Shown piece by piece: positions 6,101 through 6,423 of a DNA stretch of 6,423 nucleotides. The stretch is from Elusimicrobiota bacterium (GTDB lineage Bacteria; Elusimicrobiota; Elusimicrobia; 2-02-FULL-39-32): the NCBI GenBank assembly GCA_023249835.1, contig JAHFBY010000109.1:1-6423 (forward strand), written 5' to 3'. The notes under the pieces are model-generated. The model did not search any database and was not told where the DNA came from. It was given only the letters and a program-made list of their open reading frames with translations. A program made the translations under genes and the position numbers. The first letter of the stretch is position 1. Every line of letters begins with the position of its first letter.

Positions 6101-6423
6101 ATGTTGGAACTGATAAAGGATTACAAATCATAGACGTCAGCAATGCCGCTAACCCAAAGTTATTAAGTAGTTATACTTCCTACGGAGGAGACATCATTGT
6201 TCAAGGAGATATTGCATATACTATTGCAAATGGTGGATTATCTATCTTAGATGTCAGCGATCCTGCCAATATCCAGTTATTAGGATCTTATACTATACCC
6301 GACGCCACAGGATCCATAGCCATAAAAGGAAATACTGCGTATGTTCAAGGTCAAAAAGTTAACCCCAATTTTGATGTTATATACAGTTTTGACGTTAGTG
6401 ATCCTACAAATATTCAGTTATTG
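3064..6423 (+). CDS. Giant exported multidomain protein: Tiki/ChaN-like region, internal membrane segment, LVIVD repeats (open at right edge)
   Basis: One frame stays open for 1,120 codons with no stop before the window ends, so the protein is longer still. Order: signal peptide (1-39); low-complexity linker; Tiki/TraB/ChaN-like region (about 108-492) with VIHVQDAH, VYVEG, a helical middle, FKRDQF and GGFHTPG; about 300 unrecognised residues (about 495-790); an arginine-rich stretch and membrane segment (790-825); a cadherin/dystroglycan-like fragment (851-897); and at least five LVIVD beta-propeller repeats (922 onward). Export to the envelope or cell surface is inferred from the signal peptide and the extracellular-type repeats. 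Tiki/TraB relatives include metalloproteases and ChaN binds haem, but no activity can be claimed here. LVIVD repeats usually mediate binding at surfaces. The gene is divergent from the toxin-antitoxin operon. Composition drops from GC-rich early (34/60 G+C at 3901-3960) to AT-rich late (23/60 at 6241-6300), suggesting parts of different origin. Confidence 0.9.
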   Translation, partial: MLSIKLPLCSFPVYLKKALACSLALALTYGGAATPLTHASLWETRKAQLEQGQENRNALFRRLKLRENVSSNPHGRIPWGHDSLNVPSQYGSVVESWSPAQPGADHVPLVIHVQDAHGIYAAQKNSAAILKTIWEQRAAQRPIAGPAAPLQVYVEGAWNKSKAGRLHFLPESGFRNEAAELLLKQGVITGEEYLSILAGPEALAVTGIENESAYKANLQTRRALAGNRPALLAWVRSLAARMQRLKDKRYSEQMLQLDRCATRFADGSLSLENYLNTLVATSPSWEPYPHLNKLRVLQTLQKKLSLEKELDNKPEAYAKLQKLSRELDPQTLYIEIKALEKKQMQGLALADPELRELLFMNRALALHKKFWDERFSSEEWREYKSARETDFPALKQIEQFLTQREQKAGFPPMEPSLQESRAPLAENFPELMNYSELNFLQHSYYQLAFKRDQFLTDNFLRKSASNAEVSDLAVIIAGGFHTPGITRKLRERNIAYAVVRPNTEKVPPTLNCAKEEIVKAGELAQEMIFGPAIDGLKHRTLTGKYKQNNDWAPFAIEYQRKEKSPKNRVLAQAEKQTDKLREVLISSLAGGDIRLAVQMAGLESVIGQGWEQSQCLWGDSAQERIQELTALPAPKRYLWPQWPASWVQEPAMRPYLEAMETAILGRYFIRDLGKILSGPMGIIKTPLDLQRIALRAAIPSALSFALAHGPKVLQVKPNGSQTFRNITPQDHLGIFLMALTANIQSATRFLKKDFLIPIHTLYNQKVACALGLGQAMLIGDERDLEYGESRPRPAPRRKRIFIGTIGLLLMLVLIAPILGAFLALLQEEQGSVPSFQNQTHRTLQSNTAFDPIPDQIIPIGKPYNLTLTPEMFGMWGFKNITINQSNGAASPSWLNNTMNTTIELLSNYELYSYPGYYPTSALAIQGEVAYLSNWGLRNFDISDPYNPQLLVNYPGVGTPEDIALKGNIAYVASNNGGLLIIDVSNPATPELLGSYGTDIYIIRKVTVQGNIAYVGTDKGLQIIDVSNAANPKLLSSYTSYGGDIIVQGDIAYTIANGGLSILDVSDPANIQLLGSYTIPDATGSIAIKGNTAYVQGQKVNPNFDVIYSFDVSDPTNIQLL
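3385..4539 (+). other. Tiki/TraB/ChaN-like domain (about residues 108-492)
   Basis: The strand-plus-histidine motif VIHVQDAHGIYAAQKN (from residue 110, H112 and H117) is followed by VYVEG (152-156, E155), a helical stretch with GVITGEEYL, then VTGIEN (205-210, E209). A long charged helical insert follows, then FKRDQFLTDNF (R451) and finally VIIAGGFHTPG (474-484, H481). This order (G/D-x-H near the start, E-G, R-[DN]-x-x-[MF], late G-G-x-H-T) is the layout of the EreA/ChaN and Tiki/TraB clan, whose conserved His and Glu residues bind metal or haem. The assignment is by eye from motifs. A profile or structure comparison would be decisive. Confidence 0.55.
4549..5430 (+). other. Unrecognised region of the large protein (about residues 496-789)
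   Basis: This stretch of about 295 residues in the same frame matches no family I know. It contains mostly charged helical sequence up to about residue 600, then a tryptophan-rich patch (YLWPQWPASW near residues 638-647). After that come segments with hydrophobic helices (SALSFALAHG, LGIFLMALTANIQS) and a C-terminal ALGLGQAMLIGDERD. Early codon use is like that of the Tiki-like part. It could be a second globular domain acting with the first, or the remnant of a junction between fused genes. Confidence 0.6.
5461..5538 (+). other. Internal transmembrane / signal-anchor-like segment (residues 800-825)
   Basis: IFIGTIGLLLMLVLIAPILG and the following AFLALL form 26 uncharged, mostly hydrophobic residues. 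They are directly preceded by a very basic run with R790, R792, R796, R797, K798 and R799, and followed by acidic QEE. A basic cluster before a hydrophobic stretch is what an N-terminal signal anchor looks like, yet it sits 800 residues into the protein. Confidence 0.8.
5614..5754 (+). other. Short cadherin/dystroglycan-like fragment (residues 851-897)
   Basis: PIPDQIIPIGKPYNLTL followed by FKNITINQSNGAASPSWL resembles the 'IPDQ-x-x-x-x-G-x-P-F/Y' opening and 'L-x-N-G-x-x-x-P-x-W-L' centre of dystroglycan-type cadherin-like (CADG) domains, which are common in secreted bacterial repeat proteins. A full domain of about 90-100 residues would continue with a G-T-P ending. That ending is absent, and LVIVD sequence begins instead, so this may be a truncated domain. 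Confidence 0.5.
5827..6423 (+). repeat. LVIVD beta-propeller repeats, at least five, running off the edge
   Basis: Repeats are recognised by IxGxxAYVx...GLxIIDVSxPxxPxLLGSY. The DxS aspartates are at residues 940, 982, 1024, 1063 and 1110, a spacing of 42, 42, 39 and 47 residues. Each unit has a preceding 'GNIAYV'-type strand (GEVAYL, GNIAYV, GNIAYV, GDIAYT, GNTAYV). Units are clearly related but not identical in DNA, so the array is old or diverged. LVIVD repeats fold as blades of a beta-propeller and occur in secreted or surface proteins. The number of blades is unknown because the window ends in the fifth. Confidence 0.87.

Noticed and set aside
5827..6423. CRISPR or tandem DNA repeat array
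   Set aside because: The periodicity is at protein level (39-47 residues), the DNA units differ at many third positions, and the frame stays open.

Overview
The window looks like a bacterial chromosome: a standard gyrA, a tRNA-Glu without an encoded CCA, sigma70-type promoters (TTGACT-17-TATAAT) and strong Shine-Dalgarno sites. The giant exported protein on the right combines a Tiki/ChaN-like 'HVQDAH ... GGFHT' domain with LVIVD repeats. That style of protein makes me think of an uncultured lineage such as Candidatus Omnitrophota, but this is recall-based inference and is not proven by anything here.

Layout, left to right. (1) 1-2079, minus: 693 codons of gyrA (DNA gyrase subunit A); the end of its C-terminal domain lies beyond the left edge. 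(2) 2110-2182, minus: tRNA-Glu(CTC), 30 nt ahead of gyrA and driven by a good promoter at 2211-2239. No promoter or terminator is visible between the tRNA and gyrA, so they probably share one transcript. (3) 2240-2365: a short spacer with no gene and no convincing terminator. (4) 2366-2786, minus: a type II toxin-antitoxin operon, with a 55-residue antitoxin first and an 89-residue RelE/ParE-like toxin second. The two overlap by 17 nt. The operon has a near-consensus promoter (2809-2837) and a perfect Shine-Dalgarno site. (5) 2787-3063: a divergent AT-rich intergenic region holding the toxin-antitoxin promoter, a 7-bp inverted repeat, and a tentative promoter and leader for the rightward gene. 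(6) 3064-6423, plus: one uninterrupted reading frame of at least 1,120 codons that leaves the right edge without a stop.

The large rightward protein is the most unusual item. In order it has a signal peptide, a Tiki/TraB/ChaN-like region (about residues 108-492), about 300 residues I do not recognise, an arginine-rich stretch followed by an internal membrane segment (800-825), a short cadherin/dystroglycan-like fragment (851-897), and at least five LVIVD beta-propeller repeats (from 922). The internal 'RRKR + hydrophobic' segment looks like a second signal anchor. Base composition also falls towards the LVIVD part. Together these suggest that two once-separate exported proteins were fused. 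No functional link is visible between this protein, the toxin-antitoxin pair and the tRNA-Glu/gyrA unit. They look like neighbours, not a pathway.
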